Source: an uncultured Verrucomicrobiales bacterium
GTDB taxonomy: Bacteria; Verrucomicrobiota; Verrucomicrobiia; Verrucomicrobiales; DEV007
Direction of reading: 5' to 3'
DNA length: 35,521 bases
Assembly: GCA_938082635.1 (NCBI GenBank)
Contig: CALLLI010000334.1
Coordinates: 1 to 35,521 of the forward strand
Within the stretch, counting starts at the first letter, position 1, and each line of letters begins with the position of its first letter. The notes beneath the pieces were generated by a model that had not been told where the DNA came from, made no database searches, and worked only from the letters and a program-made list of their open reading frames with translations. This document shows, piece after piece, positions 1 to 8,244 of the stretch. The translations under genes and the position numbers were made by a program.

Positions 1-111
1 CTTTCGTCATCATGCGAATGAAGTTAGCGACAAGCAAGGGGGCCAGCCCCCTCGACCCCCGGGATTTATCGCATTCCCCGCTAACCACAGGAGGGGCATC
101 AAGCCAAATGA

Positions 112-137
112 AGAGGGAGACGGAACCGTCTCCCTCT
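112..137. repeat. Perfect palindrome, 12-bp stem
   Basis: AGAGGGAGACGG at 112-123 is the exact reverse complement of 126-137, with only AA between the arms. As RNA it would form a very stable hairpin in either direction. No T-run follows, so it is not a textbook terminator. It could be the end of a lost mobile element or a terminator of a gene lying before the window. Confidence 0.6.
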
Positions 138-754
138 CCTGCGCTTAGGTTCCACGCGGCGCTCAGGTTGCGTCCCCGCATTGCCCTACCTTCCTGTGGT
201 AACGCAGGAGTTGTGGGCCAACTCGACAGTCGACGCAAGGAAAACTAACATAAACAAATTTTTCAATAAACTCACATAGCGTGCTTTTGTCTAACAACTG
301 TCCTCCATTTCTAACGACCTACTGGACATCCCCTGGGGCAAAGTTGCTCGAAGTAGCGGCTATCCGCATCTCGTATGGCCTTCTTCTTCAGGCCGTGGAG
401 ATCGCGACCAACTTCAGAAACAAGCTCCGGGAATTGATAGGTGATTTCGATGGCCGGGTTAACGAACCAGTTGAGTTCTGACAAGAGTTCCGCCTCAAAA
501 AGCAGTTCTTGCCAAGCAGAGTGATCAGATCACTGTTGGTGGTAATATTCTAAAAGTCAACGGGTTACGTTGGGCAAAGACTAACATGACGCTATCTGAT
601 TCTTCAAGAAAATGGATTTTCGGCGAAGGTCTAGCTAGTCTTCAGAAGCTTGTATGCGGCAAAAGCCACCACTATCAGTTGAGTCAATCACTGGCTACCA
701 ATGCCTTATTCACTTTACCCTCGACATCTGGAAGGATAAGTTCGCGGCCATAAC

Positions 755-770
755 GTCCGGAAATTCAAAT
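755..770 (+). repeat. 16-base direct repeat, copy 1
   Basis: GTCCGGAAATTCAAAT occurs here and again at 5994-6009 in the same orientation. Eight bases after this copy lies GAGCCGCTAAC, then TTCAAGC. A similar GAGCCGCCTAAC and TTCAAGC follow the second copy after a longer gap. The two copies bracket the intact DUF1549/DUF1553-DUF1501 pair. This may be an insertion-sequence end or a dispersed repeat; the family is not identified. Confidence 0.55.
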
Positions 771-781
771 ACCGCAGTGAG

Positions 782-805
782 CCGCTAACTTTCAAGCGTT
801 AGCGG
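782..805. repeat. Hairpin, 8-bp stem
   Basis: CCGCTAAC at 782-789 and GTTAGCGG at 798-805 are exact reverse complements with an 8-base loop. It lies 12 bases after the 755-770 repeat, which suggests that both belong to the same repeat unit. No T-tract follows on either strand. Confidence 0.5.
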
Positions 806-1055
806 AATCTATAGCGATAGGATTTCCGGCCACTACGGCGAAACTTAGATCTATCCGATCCGCGTCCACTTTCTTGGGGGAATTCCACGTATTGACAGAT
901 AGCATCTTCGTGCCGATTCAGCGACTCATGACCGTCGGCCCCACGGCAGCTCCCCGCGACTGAAGAAATGCCGCTTCTCCATACGGCACAAGCTCGAGAC
1001 GCGGGAGAAAGGATGCTGTTGCCCAATCGGGCTAGACTTCTCTAGACTCATCGCC

Positions 1056-4000
1056 ATGAAAGCGTGCCTGATCCTTTACCTCCTGCTGGTGCCAGCGCTT
1101 GTTAACGCAGTGGACTATGATCGGGAGATACAGCCGCTGCTTGCCGATCTCTGCTACGCCTGCCATGGGCCAGATGCGAAGACGCGTGAGGCAGATCTGC
1201 GTTTCGATCAACGAGACTCAGCTTTGCAGGTGATCAAACCTGGAAGTATCTCCGAGAGCGAGTTGATGCAGAGGCTGCTCTCACAAGATCCGGAAATCAT
1301 AATGCCGCCACCGGAGGTGGAGAAACGGCCTGAGGAAGAAGATAAAGCCTTGTTAGAGCAATGGATCACGGAAGGGGCCGAATTCACCAAACATTGGGCC
1401 TTTGAACCCATCGAGAAGGCGCCGTTGCCGGAAGTGAAGCATACGCCCTGGCCGCGCAATGAGATCGACCATTTCATCCTTGCGAAACTTGAGGCGGAAG
1501 GCCTAGAGCCGTCACCCGAGGCCGATGCGGTGACATTGGCGCGGCGACTGTCCTTGGATTTCCGTGGCTTGCCACCAACGCTTGAGGAGCTTGATCGTCT
1601 GCCTGACGAGAGTTATGAAGAGACATTAAGGGCGATGCTAGTTTCCGCGCATTATGGCGAACGCATGGCGCAGGATTGGCTGGACCTCGCGCGCTATGGC
1701 GATACGAATGGTTATCACAACGACTCGGTGCGTGCCATGTGGCTTTACCGCGACTACGTCATCGCGGCGTTCAATCAGAACATGCCTTATGACCAGTTCA
1801 TCATCGAGAACATGGCCGGTGATCTCTTGCCCGAGGCGTCTGAACAGACGCGCATCGCCTCAGGCTTCAACCGCTGCGTGACCTTCAATGAAGAAGGCGG
1901 CGCGGATCCTGATGAATTCTATGTCACCTACGCGGTCGATCGCGCCAACACCACGGGGCAAGTCTTTCTCGGGCTGACCGTGGGTTGCGCGCAGTGTCAT
2001 GATCACAAGTATGATCCGATTTCGCAGAAGGAATACTATCAATTGTTTGCCTTCTTCAATAGCGTGGACGGCGAACTCGGTGCGGGCGGGCAATTGGGTT
2101 ACCACAACAAACCGCTGCCGCCGCTCCTCAAAGTGAAGACGCCTGAGGTGAAAGCGCGTCTGGCCAAGCTGGAGGCCGCCGTGGAGAAAGCGGAGGCTGA
2201 TCTGACTTCTGCTAAGAATCAGCCTGCCTACCGTGATCCTAGCGGACCGCTTAGAGAAGCGATGGCGACTTGGGAAGAGGGTTTAGAGCCCGAGAAAGCA
2301 GATTCGTTAACCGTTCGTGGTGGCTTGACCTTGTGGCTGGATGCCGCGCGCACGGCGCAGGAATGTGGTCTCGTTAGGACTTGGCATGATGCTTCAGGTC
2401 ATGAATTTCATGCCACGGCGACGGGTGAGGTGAAACTGCAAGAGTTGCCTGAGTTTCATGGTCAACCCAGTGTCCATCTCGATGGTGAGAGCACTTTCCT
2501 TCGAACCTCACAAGGAGCGGAGAAGTTGAAGGGCGGCTTCACCATGGTGATGGTGGCGAGCTTCTATCGTCAGGGCGGTCATCAGATGCCGTTCATGTGG
2601 GGTGATGAGTCAGTGGGGAAACGTCGCGCTTTCTGGAAAGCGGAGGGTGGCAATATGCTCTCTTTCAACGGCTACGGTGCTGATGTCGTTGGCACCAAGG
2701 CCTTTGAGAAAGGACGCCCTGCCATTGTCATGATCACGAAGAATGGGCCGGACCATGAAATCATACTCTCACTGAATGGCGAAGATGCAGGAACGGGAAA
2801 ACCTGCCTTACAGCCATTCTCCAATGAGGCGATCACCATCGGCGCGAACAACGCGGGGAATGAGAATGCCTACGTGGATATTGGAGAGGTGCTTGTTTAC
2901 GATTGCGCGTTGCGATCTGGCGAACAAGCACAGGTAGGGGCTTGGCTCTCTGAGAAATACGGCATCGAGAGCCACTACCTACCAGCACCAAAGGGGATTC
3001 TGGCTATCACGAATCTAACTCTAGAGGAGAGAACAGCTGAGCAGCGTCAGGAGGTGTTCGACTACTTTGTTAAAGAGGTGCATCCCGAATCCCGCGAACT
3101 GCGCCACCGATTGGAAAGCATCTTGGCGAAAGCGAAACAGGCTTATGCGAAAGAGGAGACCGCCATCCCTACGACGATGGTCATGGTGGAAATGAAAGAG
3201 CGCAAGGTAGCTCGAGTGCTCATGCGAGGCGATTTCCAACAACCGGGCGAGGAGGTGACGCCCGATGTCCCGGCGATCTTTCCGCGCTTGCCGGAGGACC
3301 AACCGCGCAATCGCTTGGGACTGGCGCATTGGCTGAGCGACACTAACAATCCTCTAGTCGCTCGCGTCACGGTGAATCGCTTGTGGAAACAGCTCTTTGG
3401 AACGGGTTTGGTGAAGACATTGGGTGACTTCGGCACACAGGGAGAACGACCGAGTCATCCTGAGCTGCTCGATTGGCTGGCAGCGGATTTCGTCGAGCAT
3501 GGTTGGGACGTGAAGCGTCTCCAAAGCTTGATGGCGACCTCACAAACGTATCGACAGCAGTCGCACCACAACCCGGGTGCGGCAGAACATGATCCAGACA
3601 ATCGTCTACTCTCTCGAGCGCCGCGCTTTCGTCTTGCGGCAGAGGAGATCAGGGACAGCGCGTTGCGCATCAGCGGCGTACTCAATCCGACGATCGGTGG
3701 TCCCAGTGTGATGCCGCCGCAGCCGATGGATTACCTCAAGAGTATCGGCAAGTCTTGGAAGGATAGCGAAGGCGATGATCGCTTCCGACGCGGGCTCTAC
3801 ACCTTCTGGCGGCGAACCATGCTTTACCCGACGTTCCAGATCTTTGACGCGCCAAGCCGGGAGTTCTGTTCCGTCAATCGCCCCCGCACAAACACGCCGC
3901 TGCAAGCTCTGGTCACCTTGAATGACCCGGCCTTTGTCGAGGCCGCACGCGGATTTGGGAAACGCATTCAAGCGTTTGGCCAGGACGATACCGAACGTCT

Positions 4001-4211
4001 TCGTGCGGCCTTTCGTGCCGTGACCTCACGTTATCCTAATGCTGCGGAACTGAATATCATTAAGGAAACGTTGTTAGAACAGCGGAACGAATTTCAAGCT
4101 CACCCAGACGCCGCCAAGAAGTTCTCTCTAGGCGGTGACCATGAGACGGCGGCCTGGGCTGCCCTGGGCAATATCCTTCTCAACTTGGACGAAACGATCA
4201 CCCGCGAATGA
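1056..4211 (+). CDS. Secreted c-heme DUF1549/DUF1553 (PSD1-type) protein with internal LamG-like domain
   Basis: A 1051-residue exported protein. Residues 1-18 look like a signal peptide (hydrophobic core, likely cleavage after VNA). Residues 20-100 form the planctomycete-type cytochrome c domain with heme motif CYACH at 33-37 and a distal MPP segment. DUF1549 covers about 135-345 and carries a second CxxCH (CAQCH, 311-315, in GCAQCHDHKYDPI). About 420-640 reads as a concanavalin/LamG-like insert (WLDA, HDASG, YVDIGEVLVYD). DUF1553 runs from about 750 to the end (NRLGLAHWL, NRLWKQLFG, DFG, NTPLQALVTLNDP). The biochemical role of this family is not established; it is abundant in Planctomycetota and Verrucomicrobiota and is usually linked to breakdown of complex polysaccharides. 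The stop overlaps the start of the DUF1501 gene by four bases, so the two are probably translationally coupled. A broken paralogue lies at 31394-33494. No clear ribosome binding site precedes the ATG. Confidence 0.93.
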   Translation: MKACLILYLLLVPALVNAVDYDREIQPLLADLCYACHGPDAKTREADLRFDQRDSALQVIKPGSISESELMQRLLSQDPEIIMPPPEVEKRPEEEDKALLEQWITEGAEFTKHWAFEPIEKAPLPEVKHTPWPRNEIDHFILAKLEAEGLEPSPEADAVTLARRLSLDFRGLPPTLEELDRLPDESYEETLRAMLVSAHYGERMAQDWLDLARYGDTNGYHNDSVRAMWLYRDYVIAAFNQNMPYDQFIIENMAGDLLPEASEQTRIASGFNRCVTFNEEGGADPDEFYVTYAVDRANTTGQVFLGLTVGCAQCHDHKYDPISQKEYYQLFAFFNSVDGELGAGGQLGYHNKPLPPLLKVKTPEVKARLAKLEAAVEKAEADLTSAKNQPAYRDPSGPLREAMATWEEGLEPEKADSLTVRGGLTLWLDAARTAQECGLVRTWHDASGHEFHATATGEVKLQELPEFHGQPSVHLDGESTFLRTSQGAEKLKGGFTMVMVASFYRQGGHQMPFMWGDESVGKRRAFWKAEGGNMLSFNGYGADVVGTKAFEKGRPAIVMITKNGPDHEIILSLNGEDAGTGKPALQPFSNEAITIGANNAGNENAYVDIGEVLVYDCALRSGEQAQVGAWLSEKYGIESHYLPAPKGILAITNLTLEERTAEQRQEVFDYFVKEVHPESRELRHRLESILAKAKQAYAKEETAIPTTMVMVEMKERKVARVLMRGDFQQPGEEVTPDVPAIFPRLPEDQPRNRLGLAHWLSDTNNPLVARVTVNRLWKQLFGTGLVKTLGDFGTQGERPSHPELLDWLAADFVEHGWDVKRLQSLMATSQTYRQQSHHNPGAAEHDPDNRLLSRAPRFRLAAEEIRDSALRISGVLNPTIGGPSVMPPQPMDYLKSIGKSWKDSEGDDRFRRGLYTFWRRTMLYPTFQIFDAPSREFCSVNRPRTNTPLQALVTLNDPAFVEAARGFGKRIQAFGQDDTERLRAAFRAVTSRYPNAAELNIIKETLLEQRNEFQAHPDAAKKFSLGGDHETAAWAALGNILLNLDETITRE

Positions 4212-5617
4212 TAAAGCTTCCCTTCGACTACCAAGACCCATACACACGCCGAGTCTTCCTCCAACGAACGAGCGGCTGCCTCGGCATGGCGGCAATGTCG
4301 CAATTGCTCGGCGAGCGCGCTTTAGCTAGTAGTGTCACGCACTTTGCGCCCAAAGCAAAACGCGTGATCTATCTGCACATGTCAGGTGGACCGTCGCAGC
4401 TGGAAACGTTCGATCCCAAGCCAAAGTTGGTTCAGTGGAACGGCAAACCCTTGCCTGACAGCGTGCGCGGGAAGCAGCGCATCACCACCATGACGCGGAA
4501 TCAGAGTGCGCTCAATGTCATGGCCTCTGAACACACTTTCAAGCAGCATGGACAGACTGGGATCACCATGAATGTGTTATTCCAGCACCTGGGTGGCATC
4601 GCTGATGAGATGTGCATGATTCGCAGCCTACACACCGAGCCGATCAATCACGATCCGGCAGTCACTTTCCTCCAGACTGGGAGCTCCTTGGCGGGGCGGC
4701 CGAGCATGGGCTCGTGGTTGAGTTACGGCCTCGGCAGTGCAAACGAGAATCTGCCTACATTTGTCGTGCTTCTGTCAGGTGGAGGCGGGCAGCCCGTGCC
4801 TTCCCGCTACTGGAACAATGGCTTTCTTCCAAGTCGTCATCAAGGCGTGAAGTTCCAATCGGCGGGGGACCCGGTGCTCTTCCTCTCGAACCCTGAAGGG
4901 ATGCGACACGTCAACCGTGGCCGAACGATTGATCGGATCAGTGCGCTGAATCGCTTGAAACAAGCGCAAGTGGGAGACCCAGAGATCGAAGCGCGCATCG
5001 ATGCCTTTCAGTTAGCCTATCGGATGCAAACGTCTGTTCCCGAGCTGATGGATATTTCCCAAGAATCGAAGAAGACCTTAGAAGCCTACGGGGTGGAAGA
5101 GGGCAAGCCTTCCTTCGGCGCAAACTGTCTCCTGGCACGTCGCTTGGCGGAATCTGGCGTGAGCTTCGTCCAGCTCTATGATCGCGGCTGGGATCATCAC
5201 GACGGCATCACCCGCGCGATTAATGGGAAGATCCACAGTGTGGACCAAGCTTCGTCGGCGTTGATACGCGATTTGAAAGAGCGCGGAATGTTAGACGAAA
5301 CGCTCGTTATCTGGGGCGGTGAATTCGGCCGGACAACCTACGCCCAGACTCGGAGTGCGAACTTTGGTCGGGATCATCACCCGCGTTGTTTCTCCATGTG
5401 GATGGCGGGCGGCGGCGTGAAGCCAGGCGTAATTCATGGAGCGACGGATGCCTTTGGTTACAATGTGGCGGAGAATGGCGTCCATGTGCACGATCTCCAA
5501 GCCACGATCATGCATCTATTGGGAATTGATCACAAGAAGCTCACTTACCGTTTCAAAGGTCGGGACTTCCGTTTGACTGATGTGCACGGAAGGGTGGTAG
5601 AATCGCTACTCGCGTAG
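4208..5617 (+). CDS. DUF1501 family protein, probable Tat substrate
   Basis: A 469-residue protein. The N-terminus has a twin-arginine motif (TRRVFLQ, residues 13-19) and a hydrophobic stretch, so export in folded form is likely. The core belongs to DUF1501, which falls in the alkaline-phosphatase/sulfatase-like superfamily. Visible hallmarks are HMSGGPSQLETFDPKP near residue 60, INHDPA, FVQLYDRGWDHHD, WGGEFGRT near 369-376 and GRDHHP near 390. These acidic and histidine residues are the likely metal ligands. The enzyme activity is unknown. The start ATG overlaps the previous gene's TGA by four bases (ATGA), which fixes the start and implies coupled synthesis. DUF1501 and DUF1549/DUF1553 proteins are routinely adjacent in these phyla and probably act on the same exported substrate or complex. 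A second copy, interrupted by an intron, starts at 33501. Confidence 0.93.
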   Translation: MIKLPFDYQDPYTRRVFLQRTSGCLGMAAMSQLLGERALASSVTHFAPKAKRVIYLHMSGGPSQLETFDPKPKLVQWNGKPLPDSVRGKQRITTMTRNQSALNVMASEHTFKQHGQTGITMNVLFQHLGGIADEMCMIRSLHTEPINHDPAVTFLQTGSSLAGRPSMGSWLSYGLGSANENLPTFVVLLSGGGGQPVPSRYWNNGFLPSRHQGVKFQSAGDPVLFLSNPEGMRHVNRGRTIDRISALNRLKQAQVGDPEIEARIDAFQLAYRMQTSVPELMDISQESKKTLEAYGVEEGKPSFGANCLLARRLAESGVSFVQLYDRGWDHHDGITRAINGKIHSVDQASSALIRDLKERGMLDETLVIWGGEFGRTTYAQTRSANFGRDHHPRCFSMWMAGGGVKPGVIHGATDAFGYNVAENGVHVHDLQATIMHLLGIDHKKLTYRFKGRDFRLTDVHGRVVESLLA

Positions 5618-6317
5618 TCATTGCGCCAACTTGGCGTCCAGCAACGGCGTAGTGTCCGAGAACTCAAATCGCGCATGGCCAAAACACTCTAACACTCTTT
5701 ATACGCTACCTCTCAGTAATAGTAACGAAGTATTCCACCAAGACGTTCTCGGCACTCTATCTCTCCATCCTCGTTCCCAACTTCCACGCCTGGTGCGATG
5801 ATCTGATTCCTAACAAGAGTTCGTCGGTAACAGAGAAATGAGAGCCATAGGGAGGCATCGATGCTGCATTGCAGTCGGAATCACATCTCGCGATGAGCGT
5901 GTCGTGAAGAAGTGCCTGTTGCCTAGCAGTAAGGTCTCATTGAAGACAGCGTCGCCGTTGTGATAGGAACGATGGTGACTACTCCCCCGTACTGTCCGGA
6001 AATTCAAATCACCTTGGATCACGCGGCATCCCGGTAGTAGTAGCGAAGCGAGCCGCCTAACCGCTCGCGACATTCAAGCTCCCCTTCCCTTACCGGAGCG
6101 ATCTCAGCCTCAACACTTCAGAACTCGGATCTCTTCCTGCAAGTAGTCGATCACGTGCTCTTGCTGCTGATCGCCTTAGACTATCATAAACACAAAAGTG
6201 GTCTTAATATATCCATTTCTGATTCTTGCCGTCACGTATCGAAGAAATGCAGCGAGAAATCCTATTCCACAACTAATTGAAGCTCAGCAACTCATGCAGC
6301 AGTCGAATTTCTAAACA
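5618..6317. other. Intergenic region, no supportable gene
   Basis: About 700 bases with no believable coding sequence. It contains the second copy of the 16-base repeat (5994-6009). Near 6210-6317 the DNA may be the badly decayed upstream part of the IS4 transposase that becomes readable at 6318, but I cannot trace it residue by residue. Confidence 0.5.
5994..6009 (+). repeat. 16-base direct repeat, copy 2
   Basis: Exact second copy of GTCCGGAAATTCAAAT from 755-770, about 5.2 kb downstream and in the same orientation. It is followed by GAGCCGCCTAAC and TTCAAGC near 6049-6079, which echo the sequence after copy 1. It lies about 380 bases after the DUF1501 stop and about 300 bases before the readable IS4 remnant. 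Confidence 0.55.
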
Positions 6318-6723
6318 CGACGGCGTATTGAGCTATGGTTTGACGATATCAAGACATCGATGCAAATAGACGTCCTGCGCGACAAGACGCCGGAGATGAT
6401 CGAGAAAGAAGTTTTCGTGCATATGATAGCCTACAATTTGGTAAGGAGTGTGATGCAAACAGCAGCCAGCGACCATGGAAGACTTCAAAGGAACAGTTGA
6501 TCGACTCAGCGATTGGGCCTGGCCGATCTTCAGCGCTCCAAACGCAAGCGAGCGACGGTTGATGAAGTTGAAACTGTTGGAAAGTATCGGCGAAGATCTC
6601 CTGGAAGCCAGGCCCGGACGCTATGAACCCCGAGTGCTAAAACGACGCCCCAAGCCCTTCCCTGTGATGATACGGCCCAGGCAAGAATACCATGAGAAGT
6701 TTGCTGCATCACAAGTATCCTAA
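6318..6723 (+). pseudogene. IS4-family transposase C-terminal remnant, frameshifted
   Basis: From 6318 one frame reads RRRIELWFDDIKTSM, then VLRDKTPEMIEKEVF and HMIAYNLVRSVM. This is the typical C-terminal part of IS4-family DDE transposases, including the conserved region with the catalytic glutamate. That frame ends at a TGA at 6498-6500. The match continues one frame over from about 6475 as FKGTVDRLSDWAWPIF and then GRYEPRVLKRRPKPFP, the usual basic tail of the family, ending at 6723. A one-base shift near 6470 therefore breaks the gene. The N-terminal two thirds are missing or too degraded to read. The element is dead, but it marks old transposition next to the DUF1549/DUF1501 cassette. 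Confidence 0.85.
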
Positions 6724-6782
6724 ACCATGCCTATTTCCGCGCCATTCAACTTTTAGTCACCGCCGATTCTGAGGCACGATTC

Positions 6783-6805
6783 AGTGGCGATTAAAAATCA
6801 CCGCT
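6783..6805 (-). terminator. Hairpin after the oxidoreductase gene
   Basis: On the minus strand AGCGGTGATT, TTT, AATCGCCACT folds into a 10-bp stem with one mismatch and one G-U pair, about 50 bases after the stop of the Gfo/Idh/MocA gene. It has T-rich content in the loop but no strong T-tail. It could terminate the three-gene minus-strand run, or be an end of the IS4 remnant. Confidence 0.35.
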
Positions 6806-6853
6806 ACCAATTTCTCGGCAACGTGATACTAGCGCCAGACCTTCGCCGTTTGG

Positions 6854-8200
6854 CTAAGCGACACTGAACGGCCCGCGATACTCACGAGTGAGCCACGCGG
6901 GATTTCCAGTACCATTAGCGAACTCGTTCTTCGCCGGATCCCACTCGATCGGCTCGCCATGGTAGTAGGCTTGATTCATGAGGTGGCAACAGATCGCCGT
7001 GCGTCCGCCAATCTCTTCGTGAGTGCACGGCTTCTTGCGGCTAGCCACACATTCCAGGAAGTCACGCAGATGATCACTGCTCTTGTAGAGCTTGTGCTTA
7101 GCATCCTTGAGGAACTCGCGCTCTACTTTGATCACGTTCGACTCTAACGAACCACCATCCTCTCGCTTGAGGAACTTCGCGATGGACTCATCTCCGCGCT
7201 TGAAGTGGAAACGGCCACGCGTGACCTCCACCTCCCCTTCAGAGCCATAAAAATGGACACCGATACCATCGCCGTGGACGACTTCTATCCCGTTGGCATA
7301 AATGAGCTTGGCTCCCTTAGTCGCCTTGCGATCTGCTGGCGCAATCACTTTGACCGGGCCACTAGCATCCATGCCAAGCCCCCATTGAGCGATATCGAGA
7401 TGGTGGGCACCCCAGTCTGTGACCATGCCGCCGCCATACTCACGGTAGTCTCTCCAGGATGGGAAATGATTGTGATTTCCTCGTGGACTCAACACTGAGT
7501 TATAAGCACGTCCTTGCGCCGGCCCAAGCCAGAAATCCCAATCGAGGCCCGGCTCGGCACCTTCCGCTGGAAGATCGCAAACCACACCTGGAGGGCCAAA
7601 GTTGCACTCCACTCGATTCACCTCACCGATGCAACCGTTCTGCACCAACTCAGCCGCCGTCCGGAAACCGGTCATGGAACGCTGCATGGAACCCGTCTGG
7701 AGCACGCGATTGTTGCGCTTCACAGCTTCCATGACCGCCTTGGCTTCGTGGATATTGTGAGTGAGGGGCTTCTCGCAATAGACGTCTTTGCCCGAGTCGA
7801 GCGCGGCAATCGTGATGATGGCATGCCAATGATCTGGCGTAGCAATGCACACGGCATCAATATCGCGACGCTCTAGCAGCTCGCGATAGTCATTGTAGGC
7901 TTGGCAGCCTTTCCACCCCTCAGGCTTCCCTCGGTCCGCATAACGCTCGTTGACCGTCTGTAACGCCCGTTCACGGCGCGTCGTGTCCACATCGCACACG
8001 GCCACGACTTCCGTCGTCGAACGTCCCATAAAACCGTTGAGCAAGCCGCGGTTCTGCTTACCCATGCCGATGAAGCCCATCGTCAGCCGCTCGCTGGGCT
8101 TTGTCTCGGCACCCCATACCCTCGAAGGCAAGATAAACGGTCCAGAGGATGCAGCGATAGCAGATTTTAGAAAGTGACGACGATCAGTTAAGAGAGACAT
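6854..8200 (-). CDS. Tat-exported Gfo/Idh/MocA family NAD(P)-dependent oxidoreductase
   Basis: A 448-residue protein with a twin-arginine signal (DRRHFLKSA, residues 6-14), so it probably works in the periplasm. The N-terminal Rossmann fold is clear: GFIGMGKQNRG (42-52) binds the nucleotide, TPDHWH (121-126) is conserved, and CEKPLTH (142-148) holds the family's catalytic EKP lysine (K144). The C-terminal sheet domain includes GGGMVTDWGAHHLDIAQWG (256-274), the usual substrate and catalytic His region. Exported members of this family with a tightly held cofactor are common in these phyla and typically act on sugars or sugar derivatives. The substrate cannot be read from sequence. It is last in a minus-strand run, 44 bases after the SGNH hydrolase gene, so co-transcription is likely. 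Confidence 0.93.
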   Translation of the reverse strand: MSLLTDRRHFLKSAIAASSGPFILPSRVWGAETKPSERLTMGFIGMGKQNRGLLNGFMGRSTTEVVAVCDVDTTRRERALQTVNERYADRGKPEGWKGCQAYNDYRELLERRDIDAVCIATPDHWHAIITIAALDSGKDVYCEKPLTHNIHEAKAVMEAVKRNNRVLQTGSMQRSMTGFRTAAELVQNGCIGEVNRVECNFGPPGVVCDLPAEGAEPGLDWDFWLGPAQGRAYNSVLSPRGNHNHFPSWRDYREYGGGMVTDWGAHHLDIAQWGLGMDASGPVKVIAPADRKATKGAKLIYANGIEVVHGDGIGVHFYGSEGEVEVTRGRFHFKRGDESIAKFLKREDGGSLESNVIKVEREFLKDAKHKLYKSSDHLRDFLECVASRKKPCTHEEIGGRTAICCHLMNQAYYHGEPIEWDPAKNEFANGTGNPAWLTREYRGPFSVA

Positions 8201-8244
8201 GATAAAGAATCGGGAAGGGTTTGTTAGAGGTTCTAACCCCGGGT

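Larger units (their letters stand above)
1..1055. other. Upstream region with hairpins, no supportable gene
   Basis: I find no convincing protein or RNA gene here. Short open frames exist (for example 12-248 and 281-481 on the plus strand) but they show no recognisable motif or start signal. The first 250 bases are rich in self-complementary sequence: a GGGGG/CCCCC hairpin near 38-52, a perfect 12-bp palindrome at 112-137, and GAGTTG/CAACTC at 208-224. A further 8-bp hairpin sits at 782-805. A 16-base sequence at 755-770 recurs at 5994-6009, on the far side of the cassette that follows. The region may be remains of mobile DNA, but no transposase fragment could be read in it. Confidence 0.5.

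Noticed and set aside
12-481. Short plus-strand open frames (12-248 and 281-481)
   Set aside because: No ribosome binding site, no family motif, and the first runs through a perfect palindrome. Better read as non-coding.
3606-3971. 121-codon minus-strand open frame inside the first DUF1553 region
   Set aside because: The plus strand encodes conserved DUF1553 blocks here; the antisense frame is incidental.
5810-6073. 87-codon minus-strand open frame spanning the second 16-base repeat
   Set aside because: No start signal or motif, and the equivalent frame around the first repeat copy is broken, so a shared coding origin is not supported.
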